From NCBI GenBank assembly GCA_001970855.1, contig LSSN01001808.1, forward strand, positions 1 through 10,006: a DNA stretch of 10,006 bases. The letters run 5' to 3'. The notes under the pieces are model-generated. The model saw only the letters and a list, made by a program, of their open reading frames with translations, was not told the origin of the DNA and made no database searches. Each line of letters opens with the position of its first letter. Position 1 is the stretch's first letter. A program made the translations under genes and the position numbers. This document shows, in pieces, positions 1 through 8,026 of the stretch. Source of the stretch: Smittium culicis. Its lineage: Eukaryota > Kickxellomycota > Harpellomycetes > Harpellales > Legeriomycetaceae.

Positions 1-954
1 ATCATAATCCCAATTGCCACATATGGGCGCGAGCTATTTGGAATTTCTGCAATGCGCTGCTACTCACTCCAAAAAGTCGCGGATGATGCCACAAGGATAG
101 CCATGAATGTTGGAAAATCCACTGCAATGAATCGGCTGAGGACTGAGCTGAGCATTTCTCAAATAAATACCAAGTCCTCAATTGCTCGCGAACGAGCATA
201 CCACAAATGGAGCAGCTCCAGAACATGGATATCTGATCTCATTAATAATCCCATACTGAATCGAAAAGACACATGGGTGACCGGGTAAAAACGATGGTCC
301 AAGCGGTTCAATAAAAATTTGATGTGCGGGTCAACCAAAAAAACTCTATACGATAGAGCACTGAAAAATGACAAATCTATGATATCACAGTGGATGAGAA
401 AAGTATACGGTGGAAACCAATCTAACTGGATGGGCCTGGAGCTCAAGTACCCTGAGCGGCAAAAAAGTTTGCTGCACATAGCCAAGATTAGAATCGGCGC
501 ATACTGGACAGCACAGCGCATGGCCAATGCGCGTATTATTGATGGCGCGTACAAAACTGAATGCCCATTCTGCAAAATGAAAACACCTGAAACTGTAGAG
601 CATATACTCCTGGACTGCGGACGTTGGACGGCGGTACGGTGGAACACTACAGGACCATATATTAGAGAAAAAACGTCCATGCTGAGCATGCAGTTCAGCA
701 ATCTTCCGCCTTCTTCAATCTCGCAGAGGTTAGTTGGCAAGCTCCTGGGGGAGGAGTTAAAACTTAGCTCGTCGGCGATCTATCAAGGTTCCGACACTCT
801 GGCCACCAAAATTGTGTTGGCAACAGCAAAATTTCTGGAGGCAATTTCTTTGCACCGAACATTGATTCTTGAGAGAATTAAATGTTTACCAATCCCCTTG
901 AATCGACGCCTAACAGGTACGAAGGCCCTACAGGGCCAGAGGGGAGTTGACTGA
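1..954 (+). pseudogene. LINE (non-LTR retrotransposon) ORF2, C-terminal part, interrupted by a stop
   Basis: This is the 3' end of a reverse-transcriptase ORF of a non-LTR retrotransposon; the 5' part lies outside the window. One frame is open from base 1, with a segment IPIATYGRELFG typical of the region just after the RT palm of LINEs. It reaches an in-frame TAA at 286-288 and continues in the same frame to TGA at 952-954. Near 562-618 there is a C-x2-C-x9-H-x4-C knuckle (CPFCKM...EHILLDC), the zf-RVT-like finger found at the end of many LINE polymerases. In life the protein would copy the element RNA at a nicked target. Base composition is clearly richer in G+C than the flanking spacer. 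The single stop, with no frameshift, suggests a recently dead copy; a sequencing error or stop reassignment cannot be excluded. No catalytic RT motif is within the window. The family and frame are seen directly; the exact clade is not determined. Confidence 0.88.
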
Positions 955-1050
955 GCATATTTTTTATTTAACATTTTTTAAGTAGCTTTATATTTATTTT
1001 ATTAAGTTATAAACTTCTAACTATACATTAATTTATATAAAGAAAAATAA
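955..1050 (+). other. probable 3' UTR and decayed tail of the LINE
   Basis: T-rich sequence follows the LINE stop codon. It can be loosely lined up with the 90-bp 3' UTR of the LINE tail inserted at 7868-8015 (TTTAA...TTTTTTA...GCTTT...TTATAAA order), which would put the end near the A-rich run around 1038-1050. The similarity is in low-complexity DNA, so the boundary is uncertain. No clean poly(A) tail is present here. Confidence 0.35.
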
Positions 1051-2213
1051 CTCTAATAAGTAGGGAATACTTAATTCTAAATTTTCAGCTCCTCGAAGTA
1101 TTCTCACAGAAATCTAAGAAAGTTTATATTTCTAGATTAGTATATATTTTGTAGTAATTATTCCTTATATATTTTCTATACGAAATAACTTGCTTCGAAC
1201 ACAAAAGATATATTAGGTGACTATTTCTAGAATCTGAAATTTTTTTATTAAAAATTTCCAACTAGATTTACATTTATTTTAAAGTCAAATTAGAAAAAAA
1301 ATCAAATGTAATTAATAGCGCAACTGATAATTTTAATATATTCATATTGGTTAATAATATTTCAAAGAAAAATGGGACTGGTTATTTTGAGAATCTCTCA
1401 TATTTAAAGTTAGAATTACAGACACTCTTTAAAAAGATAAATTCTTGAAATTTGTCTCAATTTGTCTCAAATTTTAACAAAAAAAAAAAAAAAATTCAGC
1501 CATTCCTCATTTCGTTATGCAAGTAAAGTTTTTTTTTATCAGTTATATTTTACAAAAAAAATAATTAAAACAATCTTTTAAACAAAAAAAAGTATGAACT
1601 GTTTTTTCGAGGAATGAGTGTGTATAAAATACAGAATATGAACATAACATAAGATTATTTTAGAGATCGTGTATTTGATTCAAGATAAACAAGGCAGCTA
1701 AGAAGATTAAACTCATAAAAAAATATAAGCACGCCAGAGAAATAGTTCATGTAATTATGGAGTTATGGGTTCAAAAAAAAAAAAATATCAGTAAGATAGA
1801 GAATATTAGATATAAATTAGCCAGACGAGTCTAAATGGATCTGCAAGCATTTAACTATATATATATAAAATCTCTCTTGCCAACTAAAATTAAGCTACAC
1901 TGCTTGTAAATATGAATTTTTTTTAAAAATTCAAAATTTACGCCCAAGTTTGAACCACGTATTTAAAATTAATTTCGATTTGATTTTGGAATTTTTTATT
2001 TGTATGCTTTGATAGTATATTAACGGAATTTAATGATATACTTAAACTAAAGCTATATAAAATAATAACCCTTTATAACGTCGAATTTATTTAATCCTTC
2101 TGAATTATAGCGGTATTATATTTTTTTCTAAACACAGCTTTAGCGCTTTTATTTAACTTTTTTATTAAAAAAAAGATATAATTTAATATTTACAGCATAT
2201 AATTGGCTGTTAT
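1051..2213. other. AT-rich spacer with homopolymer runs
   Basis: I see no gene in this stretch: all frames are closed by frequent stops and composition is strongly A+T. It contains a 10-bp unit repeated twice in tandem (tttgtctcaa, 1451-1470), a run of 16 A at 1479-1494, a run of 13 A at 1773-1785, and an AT dinucleotide run near 1855-1866. The A runs could be tails of very old retroposed sequences, but no target-site duplication or recognisable body supports that. Confidence 0.6.
1451..1470. repeat. 10-bp tandem duplication
   Basis: The unit tttgtctcaa occurs twice head to tail, directly before the A16 run. It is probably replication slippage. Confidence 0.8.
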
Positions 2214-2400
2214 CCCTTTCCCGCCCAACACTTAAATAATCCGAATTTATTGATTCGTTTTTGGTATATAAGATATTTTATTATTTGCTGCTATTCTGCA
2301 ACGTACCAATATTTCTAGAGATCTAGGAATTAAACTGTTTTTAATGATTTCAATTGGCTATATTTTGTAGGTTAAAAATAGTCTAACGCGCGTGAAAGGG
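2214..2400 (-). mobile_element. MITE copy 1, TTAA-flanked piggyBac-like (187 bp)
   Basis: A non-autonomous DNA transposon without coding capacity. The + strand starts ccctttcccgcccaacact and ends with cgcgcgtgaaaggg, so the two ends are imperfect inverted repeats (CCCTTTC-CG). Flanks are TTAT (2210-2213, one change from TTAA) and TTAA (2401-2404). Its reverse complement aligns along the full length with copies 2 and 4 of this window: GTTAGACTATTTTT near one end, AATATAGCCAA, then AGCAAATAATA, GAATCAATAAATT and the GTGTTGG subterminal block. TTAA duplication plus CCC/CCY termini is the hallmark of the piggyBac superfamily, so transposase supplied in trans by such an element is inferred. Confidence 0.8.
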
Positions 2401-2404
2401 TTAA

Positions 2405-2475
2405 TGCGCGTATTGAATAATAAACTGCTTACTTATTATTACTTGAACTTAATTTTTTTTTTTTTTCAATATTAA
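2405..2475. other. spacer between two inverted MITEs, with T14 run
   Basis: 71 bp lie between the TTAA sites of MITE copies 1 and 2 and contain 14 consecutive T at 2453-2466. Copies 1 and 2 lie in opposite orientation around it, so 2214-2669 could fold into a long imperfect hairpin. Confidence 0.6.
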
Positions 2476-2479
2476 TTAA

Positions 2480-2669
2480 ACCTTTTCCCGGGAGGTAGAC
2501 TATTTTTGGTCTGCCAAATATAGCCAACTGCGTTCAATAAAAATAATTAAACTTAGAGCCACATAAGAGTATAGGCTTGTTGTTGGATAATAGCAAATAA
2601 TAAATTTGCTTTTAAATTGTTGATGAATCAATGATGTAGCTGTTTTAAAGAGTGTTGGACGGAAATGGG
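2480..2669 (+). mobile_element. MITE copy 2, TTAA-flanked piggyBac-like (190 bp)
   Basis: The best-bounded copy: a perfect TTAA on each side (2476-2479 and 2670-2673). The left end is accttttcccgggaggtagac and the right end gtgttggacggaaatggg, inverted repeats of each other with changes. The interior shares AATATAGCCAACT, ATAGCAAATAATAA, GAATCAAT and TTTTAAAGAGTGTTGGA with copies 1 and 4. It has no ORF. It is the same length (190 bp) as copy 4 once that copy's insertion is removed. It sits about 690 bp upstream of the CDC37 start. Confidence 0.85.
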
Positions 2670-2673
2670 TTAA

Positions 2674-2862
2674 TTCTTTCCAGGGCCAACAATCTTTTAA
2701 TTGTTACAAAATCATAACTGGATAATAGTATTAAAAATAATATGTTATTGGATAAATATTATTAAAATCCAATAAATTATCAATATACAATATTGATCTA
2801 TCAGTTTGTCATATGGTTGGGTAATATTGGTATTGTAAAAAAGCCAACTGTCCCTGAAAGGG
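2674..2862 (-). mobile_element. MITE copy 3, diverged member sharing a TTAA with copy 2 (189 bp)
   Basis: It begins directly after the TTAA that ends copy 2 (2670-2673) and ends before CTAA (2863-2866). The left end ttctttccagggccaacaatc and the reverse complement of the right end, ccctttcagggacagttggc, resemble each other and the termini of the other copies (CTTTCC, CCAACA; CCCTTTCA, GTTGGC-TTTTTT). Length matches the family. The interior is much more diverged, so this is either an old copy or a sister subfamily. Confidence 0.6.
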
Positions 2863-2866
2863 CTAA

Positions 2867-3356
2867 AGAAATTTATAGTTATTTTATTTTCACTCGAAGT
2901 AGACTATTCGTCGCTTTTTCTGGTTTATAGAGGCGTAGTTTGAGCAGCAATAAAAATTAGCGTTAATAACTTTTGACTATATATTAAAATTTCAAAATAC
3001 TTTTAGTTATTGGCTGCTAGTACTATATAACAAGTAGAGAATGTGTATAAAAAACATCAACGAATCGATAATTGAAAAAGCTTAAGAGTATAATATTCCC
3101 ACTATTAATTAGCAAAAAAATAAAGAGCATTGATGCTTGAAATAGCTAATAGCTTTGCTTTTTAAATAAATAAAAAATCATTCGAATTGCTTCGAATTAT
3201 TACATAAGGAAGGAACTAAAGCCCTCTTTTATATTTAAACCCTTAGCTTTATTTTATTTAATTTACTCTTTTGCGTTTATATTTGTTTTTTTTGTTCTAT
3301 TCGACATAAAATTCTATCTATCTTTTACTTCGTTATTAAAAATAAAATATTCTATA
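2867..3356. other. CDC37 upstream region
   Basis: AT-rich sequence without a gene-like frame. It should contain the CDC37 promoter and 5' UTR. A TATA-like stretch (tttatatttaaac, about 3227-3239) lies roughly 120 bp before the start codon, followed by T-rich tracts common in fungal promoters. No specific factor site can be assigned; a heat-shock element (repeated nGAAn) is not obvious. Confidence 0.4.
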
Positions 3357-4924
3357 ATGCCTATTGATTACTCAAAATGGAACAATTTGGAGCTCTCTGA
3401 TGACTCCGACGTTGAGGTGCACCCAAATATTGAAAGAGGTACTTTCATAAGATTAAGGCAGCAGAAGATAAGACAAGACAGGGATAGCAGAAAGCAGCAA
3501 CTAGTGGCCCTAGAAGCTGAAATACCTATGAACAAGAAGTTAATAACAAGAATCAACGAATTAAGGGCTCAAATAGATAAAGATACCACTCTTGAATTTG
3601 GAAAAAGACTTCTTGAATGGAGCCAAAAGACTAAAGAACAAGAGAATTTCATTAATGACTTCCAGCAAGCCATCAAAGATGGCCGCGAATTCAGACAGCT
3701 CACTTTGGATGAAATGCTTGATGGCCTGATTTACAGAGTTCAGCAGGAAATAGTCGAACTTAAGAGAGATAATAAGCAAAGCTCTGACATTAAAGCCGAC
3801 GTTCTTAAAATAATCGACAAGCATGTAACTAATTTGAAAAATCGTGAACCTGAGGCTCTTAAAAAGATCGAAGAAATCAAAAAGGAAATGCGTCTACATC
3901 TCTCTGTAGATGATGTTTCAAAAGAAGGCTTCAGCAAATCTGTAAGTCTCTGTTTCTTTTCTTCTTTTATTTTCCTTCTTCAGTTAAATAAATACTTAGA
4001 ATTTTATTATTTGTACTTTTAGATTATCACTAAAGATGTTGATGGGAAAAAAATCCAAAAAACTAAAACTAAAACTATTGAAGTTTTAAACCCAGGTGTT
4101 ACCATGAAGGTATTGATTTTTAAAATCAAAAAAACGCTATCTCAACTCTTTTATCATTTTTTATAGTAGCTATTAACAAAAGATACTTACATTTTAAAAA
4201 ATATTTATAGGACATCTCCAAGGAGAACATCAAAGAAAGCGAGCAAGAGCTTAAAGAGGACGAAATTCTAGTTAATGACGATGATGTAGATTCTTTAGAT
4301 ATGGATCCTGATAGTAAAGAGTTTGGTAAAATTCAATCGCTTGAAAAGACAAGGGAATATATTATAAATAATGTTTCTATAATGAGCAGAAAAAAATCTG
4401 ACCAAATAATGGCCCATGCCTTTGAGCTTCAAATGGAAGGCAAAGAAGAACTCGCTAAACTACACGTTAGACAATCTCTAGTTATTAACTATGTAATGCA
4501 AATGGGCCCGAATGGTATGCCCGCTTTTTTCAACAAAATCACTATCCCAAACAGCCCTGGAAATGCAATGTTCTTTAACGATGTTGAAAAGCAATATAAG
4601 CATATATCGGAAAGGTGCAAAATCTTGATAAAAGAACAGCAAGAGTCAGCCGAAACAGAAAGCATCCAGCTGCAAACTGACGACCCCAACAACGTTATCA
4701 GAATTTACGTACCTAGCGAATCTAACCCCGAAGATGCTGATAAATTAGCCATCTTTAAACAATTACCAACGCACTTCCAAGATGCTTTAAAAGCTGGTAC
4801 TCTCGACGCTGTAAATGAAAGCCTCGCTAAAGTTACCGGACCTGAAGCCGAAGACATACTTGCTAAATGCGGTTCAGGAGGATTTTTAATTGTTGATGAA
4901 GAAATAATCGTTGAAAATGAGTAA
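3357..4924 (+). CDS. CDC37: Hsp90 co-chaperone Cdc37 (three exons, 461 aa)
   Basis: Cdc37 is the cytosolic adaptor that loads protein kinases onto Hsp90. Exons are 3357-3941, 4023-4109 and 4211-4924, all joined in phase 0 (195 + 29 + 237 codons). The start is unambiguous: MPIDYSKWNNLELSDDSD is the family's invariant N-terminus. Ser14 and Ser17 in an acidic context match the casein kinase 2 sites of yeast Cdc37. Residues about 38-135 are charged and helical (the N-terminal coiled coil that contacts kinases). Residues about 255-370 correspond to the Hsp90-binding middle domain, including HVRQSLVINYVMQMG at 309-323. Residues about 400-461 form the helical C-terminal domain (LPTHFQDALKAGTLDAVNESL). 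Exon 2 and early exon 3 encode a lysine-rich then acidic linker. Length lies between human (378) and budding yeast (506). Exon G+C is far higher than in the introns and spacer. No defects seen. Confidence 0.96.
3942..4022 (+). other. CDC37 intron 1 (81 bp)
   Basis: Donor GTAAGT and acceptor ttttAG. Removing it keeps the frame (phase 0); without splicing the frame runs into hydrophobic T-rich codons and stops at 4020-4022, exactly at the acceptor. Confidence 0.92.
4110..4210 (+). other. CDC37 intron 2 (101 bp)
   Basis: Donor GTATTG, acceptor tttatAG. A branch-point-like tacttac lies at 4184-4190 and the acceptor is the first AG after it. An earlier tatAG ending at 4166 would place TAG as the very next codon, so it cannot be the productive site. 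Confidence 0.9.
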
Positions 4925-4936
4925 AATTCGATCCTA

Positions 4937-5281
4937 ATGTCTAATTCATTAAACCTATTTTACTCAATTTCTTTAATTTTTTACTATTCTCCTAGTATAA
5001 ACAGTGCATTTTTCTTCAATAAATATAAAAGCTTATATCAAAAAACGATTTTTAGATCAGATATTTTTATTAGATACCAGCTAAGCCGTATGATATCAAC
5101 TCATCCTAATATAATTATACGTCAAATTAATTATAATAATCCTATAAAAATTTTTCATGTTGAGAACTTGAAGTTGATATACTTCCTTGATTTTATTTTA
5201 ATCGATTCACCTTACCCGAATGAGCTTTTGTATAATGAAAAAAATTTTTATTATCTTAATGCCTTTAATATATTTTACTAA
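4937..5281 (+). CDS. AT-rich open frame following CDC37, unknown (114 aa)
   Basis: I do not recognise this protein. The frame opens immediately after the CDC37 stop (from 4925, same frame) and has its first ATG at 4937, 12 bp downstream of the stop, closing at TAA 5279-5281. The product would be rich in Ile, Asn, Phe, Tyr, Leu, Ser and Lys, with a hydrophobic start, and has no motif I know. G+C over 4981-5280 is about 23% by my count, like the spacers and unlike the CDC37 exons (near 48% in 3661-3720), which argues against a conserved gene. Against chance, 118 sense codons in a row at this composition is unusual. It may be a long CDC37 3' UTR, a young or decaying ORF, or the first exon of a small gene. 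The 12-bp gap leaves no room for its own promoter outside CDC37. Confidence 0.2.
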   Translation: MSNSLNLFYSISLIFYYSPSINSAFFFNKYKSLYQKTIFRSDIFIRYQLSRMISTHPNIIIRQINYNNPIKIFHVENLKLIYFLDFILIDSPYPNELLYNEKNFYYLNAFNIFY

Positions 5282-5939
5282 AAAAAACATTGCAAACACA
5301 GGTTAAAATAAATTGATTTCAGATCTTTTAATATCTGGGGCAAACAGTAATGATCAATCCTTGATATCGAATAATATTGGTAAGAGAAAGGACCAAACCA
5401 ACCTTTAGATAATTTAAAGTAATATTTTCTGTACTAGATTAAGGTGTGTATACACTAATATTATACTTTTCCTATTTACCAGCTGTACTCTGATTTTATC
5501 TGGTGCAAAAACTCTATTATTATTTCATATTAAATTTTTTTAGGTTTTTTCAAAATAATAATGCATATGATTCAGAAACGTATTTAACAGTATAAAATGT
5601 ATAACAAAATTTTCAAGTTTTTATTTTTCAACTCAATCAGAAGCATTCCTTCTTGTCAGTTGTTTTTATTTTGGAGATGGCACAATTTAAATAAACAATT
5701 CCCACGAATGGAATAATCGTTGATTGTTTGTTTTGTATGTTTTTTTTAGCTACATAATTAATTAAAAATATTTCATAATAACTTCCTGGTCAATATACAT
5801 TCCTGTTTTTTGTTTAACATCTTTACAACCACACTGTTCCTCTTCAAAAAATATTATTTCTTTCGTATATTTTTAGTTATAATAATATTATAAATCTAAA
5901 TCATCATTATAAAACAGCAACAGAAATATAAAAACAAAG
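5282..5939. other. intergenic region between CDC37 and the Mis14-like gene
   Basis: AT-rich, probably containing the CDC37 transcript end and the promoter of the next gene. Two short protein-like stretches bounded by splice-like signals occur at about 5323-5379 and 5483-5533 (see findings). An aaaataaatt motif at 5305-5314 could act as a polyadenylation signal. Otherwise nothing recognisable. Confidence 0.4.
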
Positions 5940-6993
5940 ATGAGTGCTGAATCTGATATGCCAAAAATAAGATTAGATTCCAAGGAAGATTTTCATTTTG
6001 TTAAATCAAACTTCAGCAGTTTAATCGAAAAATGTCTTGAAAGTTCCAGCACCATCCAGAATTTAAAACTCGAAGACAGTGTCAGGGAGTCTTTAAAAAC
6101 TGTTCTTTTGAAGGAACTCTTCAAGGTAAATAGTTAGAATTATATTTTTTATTATTACTTTCTTTTATTCCAAAACTTTGTATTCACTTCTGCATCTTTA
6201 TAACAAATCTAAAATTTTATAATTATGCCAAAAGTGGTCTGATGAAGTATGGAAGAATGTTGGATCTAATTCATTAGTTAATGGACTCCCTTTTGAGCAA
6301 GCTATTCTCGACTATCAAGTCTTTAGCGATTCTACAAGAAGTAAAATAGGCGTAAAAACACCGGCAGATGAATTCGAACCTCATGATGATAAATTGGCAA
6401 AGGAAGTCGCGGATCTACAAGCTGAAGCTGACAATCTACTTTTAAAAATTGCTAAAAAAAGAAAGAGAAACTTTTATAATGAAAATTCAGATCCCCTAAA
6501 TAAGCTTAAGCAAATCAAATCTATAATCGAACCTCATTCACAGTCTACAAATGATCCTCTAAATCAAGATAGCCAAAAGCTTGACAGTGCAGACAATCAG
6601 TATAGCTCTACCAATAGCATGTCAGATTTAATCAATGTTAATGCTAGCCATAATACTCATAAAAATTCACTTCAGTCGACCAAGCTATCTAAAGACTTTA
6701 ATGATATCTGCAATAAGCTAAATTTCGTTTCTAATTCGCTTCAATTATCATATAACGAATTAGAAACTGTCAAGAACGATTTGAGCATTGTCAAAAATTC
6801 AAAAAAATTCGAACGCGATGGCCCTGAAAATTCATCGTCAACCTGGTTGCGAGACCTCCCAAACCTAAGCTCCTCTTCATCAAACAACGGAAACTCTTCT
6901 ATCCCAAACAACTTATCAAACAATAAGAAACAGCAACAGTTTACAAACCAGAATCCAAAATCTTACAAGTATTTCGCCAATTCGCTAGATTAA
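5940..6993 (+). CDS. mis14: Mis14/Nsl1-like kinetochore protein (two exons, 314 aa)
   Basis: Probable subunit of the MIND/Mis12 complex, which links centromeric chromatin to the microtubule-binding Ndc80 complex in the nucleus. Exons are 5940-6125 and 6235-6993, phase 0 (62 + 252 codons). Near the N-terminus KIRLDSKEDFHFVKSNFSSL matches the family's opening pattern (a lysine/arginine-Ile-x-Leu-x-Ser/Asp stretch followed by a helix). Residues about 108-135 (EFEPHDDKLAKEVADLQAEA) match the characteristic EPFDxxLxxxVxxLxxxxExLxLxVAxLRR block that starts the coiled coil. A basic KKRKR at 136-140 could be a nuclear signal. A second predicted coiled coil covers about 213-251, then a Ser/Asn-rich tail at 262-291. 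Longer than a minimal Mis14 because of the low-complexity C-terminus. The identification rests on recognising the family pattern by eye; another coiled-coil kinetochore subunit is the main alternative. Confidence 0.68.
6126..6234 (+). other. intron of the Mis14-like gene (109 bp)
   Basis: Donor GTAAAT directly after codon AAG, acceptor aaaAG before TGG. A branch-like ataac near 6200-6204 is followed by no AG until 6233-6234. Splicing restores one frame across exon 1 and the long exon 2; reading through meets TAG within three codons. Confidence 0.8.
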
Positions 6994-7691
6994 AAATTGT
7001 TTTTTATCTCTATATATACTCTTACTCACAAAAAATAGCCAAAGCTATAAATTTACTCTACCAATTTTAATATTTTCACTCTCGTGTATTTTACTTTTCT
7101 CTTGAACTTTACATCCATTTGAATCTAGGCAAGTCTATTGACATCCATAATCAATTTTATATATATATGCTAATTTGCTTAATTGTGTAAATATACAAAT
7201 TATTTTAACTAATTTAATTATCTTAATCACTTTCCTGGCACTTATAGTTTGGTCTATTTTTTGCTCACTTTTACTCTATATTTCCTTACACTGATACAAA
7301 AAAAATAAACCAACTAAAAGCTTCCATACTACCATATTTCCATCTAAGCCCTCTTTTACCAATTTTTGCTCAACTTAATACTAGAACAGTTTTAAAAAAG
7401 TCTATTGAAAAATATAAATAAGAGTATTAAATTTATATTATAATATCTACTGGTTAATGTGCATGGCTAATTATACCTCAAAGCTAGAATATTTTACCAT
7501 ATACAAATATATATATTTACAAGTATACAACTTAAGGGATATGCAATACGTTATTGTGGATTAATTTTAAAGTCTGACATTTTACTGTCGGTATGCAATG
7601 TTTGCAAGAAAATATAAACAATATAGTAATAAAAATGCTAATTATTCTTTGTATTATATTATATTTGAGTGGCTCTTAGGGAGAGAGCGAC
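6994..7691. other. downstream spacer of the Mis14-like gene
   Basis: AT-rich, no gene-like frame. It presumably holds the 3' UTR and transcript end. A short AT dinucleotide run lies at about 7158-7168. Just before the inverted-repeat element there is a small hairpin (gctct 7672-7676 with agagc 7684-7688). Confidence 0.5.
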
Positions 7692-7822
7692 ATAATTTCC
7701 CTGGAATTTTATTTGCTAGAAAAGAATAATAGATATCGTTGGCTAAGCTATTTAATACATTTGATAATATACACTAATTGAATTTAGACTCCAAATAACA
7801 TATAAAGTGAAGGGGAAATTAT
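7692..7822. mobile_element. small inverted-repeat element, possible MITE (131 bp)
   Basis: The ends ataatttccc (7692-7701) and gggaaattat (7813-7822) are exact inverted repeats of 10 bp, and 18 of the first 24 positions match when one end is reverse-complemented. There is no ORF. The outer four bases are ATAA and TTAT, which may be decayed TTAA sites; if so, the element proper is 7696-7818 and shares its right TTAT with MITE copy 4. No other copy is in the window, so the transposon call is tentative. Confidence 0.4.
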
Positions 7823-7856
7823 ACCTTTTTACGGGCGGTAGTCTGTTTTTGATCTA

Positions 7857-7867
7857 CCTAATATAGC
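7857..7867 (+). repeat. target-site duplication, left copy
   Basis: cctaatatagc (12 bp with the preceding A), repeated at 8016-8026 on the other side of the poly(A) insert; the sequence is part of the MITE body. Confidence 0.88.
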
Positions 7868-8015
7868 AGTGGGTATGGAGCTGCTAGAGCGACGGAGGGG
7901 GGTCGGTTGATAAATTATTCTTTTAATATTTTTTTAGCTTTTTGAATATTTTTTATTATTCTTTTGTGTACTTATAAATTATGTTTAATAAACTCTGTGG
8001 AAAAAAAAAAAAAAA
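7868..8015 (+). mobile_element. 5'-truncated LINE tail with poly(A), nested in MITE copy 4
   Basis: A 148-bp insertion ending in 15 A (8001-8015), the last of which may belong to the duplication. It is preceded by AATAAA at 7987-7992, 8 bp before the A tract. The first 13 codons from 7869 end LLERRRGVG then TGA (7908-7910), similar to the end LQGQRGVD-stop of the LINE at 1-954; 90 bp of T-rich 3' UTR follow. It is flanked by an 11-12 bp direct repeat (cctaatatagc, 7857-7867 and 8016-8026), and MITE copies 1 and 2 show the uninterrupted site. This is the expected product of target-primed reverse transcription that stopped early. No promoter or complete gene is present. Confidence 0.85.
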
Positions 8016-8026
8016 CCTAATATAGC
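8016..8026 (+). repeat. target-site duplication, right copy
   Basis: Second copy of cctaatatagc directly after the poly(A) tract; the MITE sequence resumes with caacta, as in copy 2. Confidence 0.88.

Noticed and set aside
159..740. 193-aa open frame on the minus strand over the LINE
   Set aside because: It lies antisense to the recognisable LINE C-terminus with its CCHC knuckle and has no known motif; it is a shadow.
1420..1434. acactctttaaaa, identical to part of the MITE end, as a further MITE copy
   Set aside because: The CCCTTTCCCG terminus is not present at the expected place and a 13-bp match is expected by chance in DNA this AT-rich.
1479..1494. A16 run as the poly(A) tail of the LINE at 1-954
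   Set aside because: It lies over 500 bp past the stop, while the related LINE tail at 7868-8015 has a 3' UTR of only 90 bp; no duplication could be tested because the 5' end is outside the window.
1501..1618. Inverted pair cattcctc / gaggaatg as a terminal inverted repeat
   Set aside because: Only 8 bp match exactly, with no duplication next to them and homopolymer-rich interior; it fits chance.
2886..2912. agtagactatt followed by T-rich sequence as another MITE fragment
   Set aside because: Only about 10 bp match the subterminal block; there is no TTAA or CCCTTT end and no interior match.
4146..4169. Earlier acceptor (ttatAG, ending at 4166) for CDC37 intron 2
   Set aside because: The next codon in phase would be TAG, ending the protein before the Hsp90-binding domain; the AG at 4209-4210 gives the full conserved protein.
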